Origin: Burkholderiales bacterium
Lineage (GTDB): Bacteria > Pseudomonadota > Gammaproteobacteria > Burkholderiales > Burkholderiaceae
Assembly (NCBI GenBank): GCA_903643055.1
Contig: CAHJWV010000439.1
Coordinates: forward strand, 1 to 5,639
Direction of reading: 5' to 3'
Length of the DNA stretch: 5,639 nt
Shown here: piece by piece, positions 5,387 to 5,639 of the stretch
How positions within the stretch are numbered: the first letter of the stretch is position 1
Layout: the number at the start of each line of letters is the position of its first letter
Program-made: the position numbers and the translations under genes
The notes under the pieces: generated by a model
Told to the model about the DNA's origin: nothing
Seen by the model: only the letters and a program-made list of their open reading frames with translations
The model's database searches: none

Positions 5387-5639
5387 GTGGCTGACCAGAT
5401 TCCATCCACCCCTCGATCGGGCTCCGCCTCGAGCCTGCAAGGCCTGATGGGCTGGCTCTCCAGGAACAGCCATGTCGCGATGGTATTGCTGGTGATGGGC
5501 ACCGTCGGTCTGATGGTGCTGCCGGTCCCTCCGGTCGCACTCGATCTGCTGATTGCCTTCAACATCGCCTCTGCGGTGCTGATGCTGATGCTGGCGATCT
5601 ACATCCCCGGCGTGTTGGGCATGTCGACCTTCCCTTCAC
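5387..5639 (+). CDS. sctV: Type III secretion export gate protein SctV (5' part only)
   Basis: SctV (YscV/LcrD/HrcV family, homologous to FlhA) forms the large ring of the export gate, with a membrane domain and a cytoplasmic domain that receives substrates and chaperones. Only the first 84 residues are in the window; family members have about 650-710. After a polar N-terminus of about 28 residues come two hydrophobic segments, about 30-45 and 50-73, joined by LPVPP (45-49). They include DLLIAFNIASAVLMLMLAIYI (53-73) and end in MSTFPS (79-84), matching the family pattern in which STFPSLLL follows. The GTG at 5387 is the first usable start after the in-frame TGA at 5339-5341. It has GGAA 6 bases upstream. 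An ATG at 5447 (residue 21) is an alternative. The gene continues beyond the right edge and no defect is visible. Confidence 0.92.
   Translation, partial: MADQIPSTPRSGSASSLQGLMGWLSRNSHVAMVLLVMGTVGLMVLPVPPVALDLLIAFNIASAVLMLMLAIYIPGVLGMSTFPS

Noticed and set aside
5286..5447. A 53-codon open frame between sctU and sctV
   Set aside because: Its ATG is 14 bases from the nearest GAGG, it overlaps the sctV start in another frame, and the peptide has no recognisable feature. A leader peptide cannot be fully excluded.
3335..5639. Flagellar fliR-flhB-flhA instead of sctT-sctU-sctV
   Set aside because: The gene order alone would fit both, but the SctU N-terminus, the SctT WPP motif and the absence of any flagellar neighbour favour the non-flagellar system. 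A tree of SctU or SctV would settle it.

Overview
The window is GC-rich proteobacterial DNA. GC content, codon use and gene content fit a betaproteobacterium of the Burkholderiales type, but that placement is an inference from style because no rRNA or taxonomic marker is present. The sequence covers one edge of a non-flagellar type III secretion system (T3SS, injectisome) cluster. It contains the export-gate genes sctT and sctU complete, and the first 84 codons of sctV, which runs off the right edge.

Layout: positions 1-331 hold no convincing gene. They have an AT-richer stretch and a small inverted repeat. Positions 332-1000 (+) encode an unrecognised, strongly helical 222-residue protein. 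Positions 1018-2142 (-) encode an unusual sigma-70 family factor. It has good regions 1.2, 2 and 4, but a low-complexity linker where domain 3 should be. The two genes converge with a 17-bp gap. Positions 2143-2369 are a divergent regulatory region with three tandem heptamers on the sigma-factor side and a GC-rich hairpin on the other side. Rightward from there, a 322-residue lipoprotein gene (2370-3338) overlaps sctT (3335-4144) by four bases (GTGA), and sctU (4146-5219) follows after one base. A 167-bp spacer then precedes sctV (GTG start at 5387). The spacer carries an AT-rich palindrome, a possible stem-loop and a perfect tandem 11-mer that repeats the ribosome-binding site.

Working model: SctT, SctU and SctV are inner-membrane parts of the export apparatus. 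The lipoprotein is translated together with them and is probably an outer-membrane or periplasmic accessory of the same machine. The divergent sigma factor is a good candidate for a dedicated regulator of the cluster, and the helical protein beyond it is a candidate substrate, chaperone or regulator. The core T3SS assignments are firm. The roles of the lipoprotein, sigma factor and helical protein are inferred from position and general sequence features. The most unusual items are the sigma factor lacking a recognisable domain 3 (with a G8 tract in its linker), the lipoprotein coupled to sctT where sctS would be expected, and the duplicated ribosome-binding segment of sctV.
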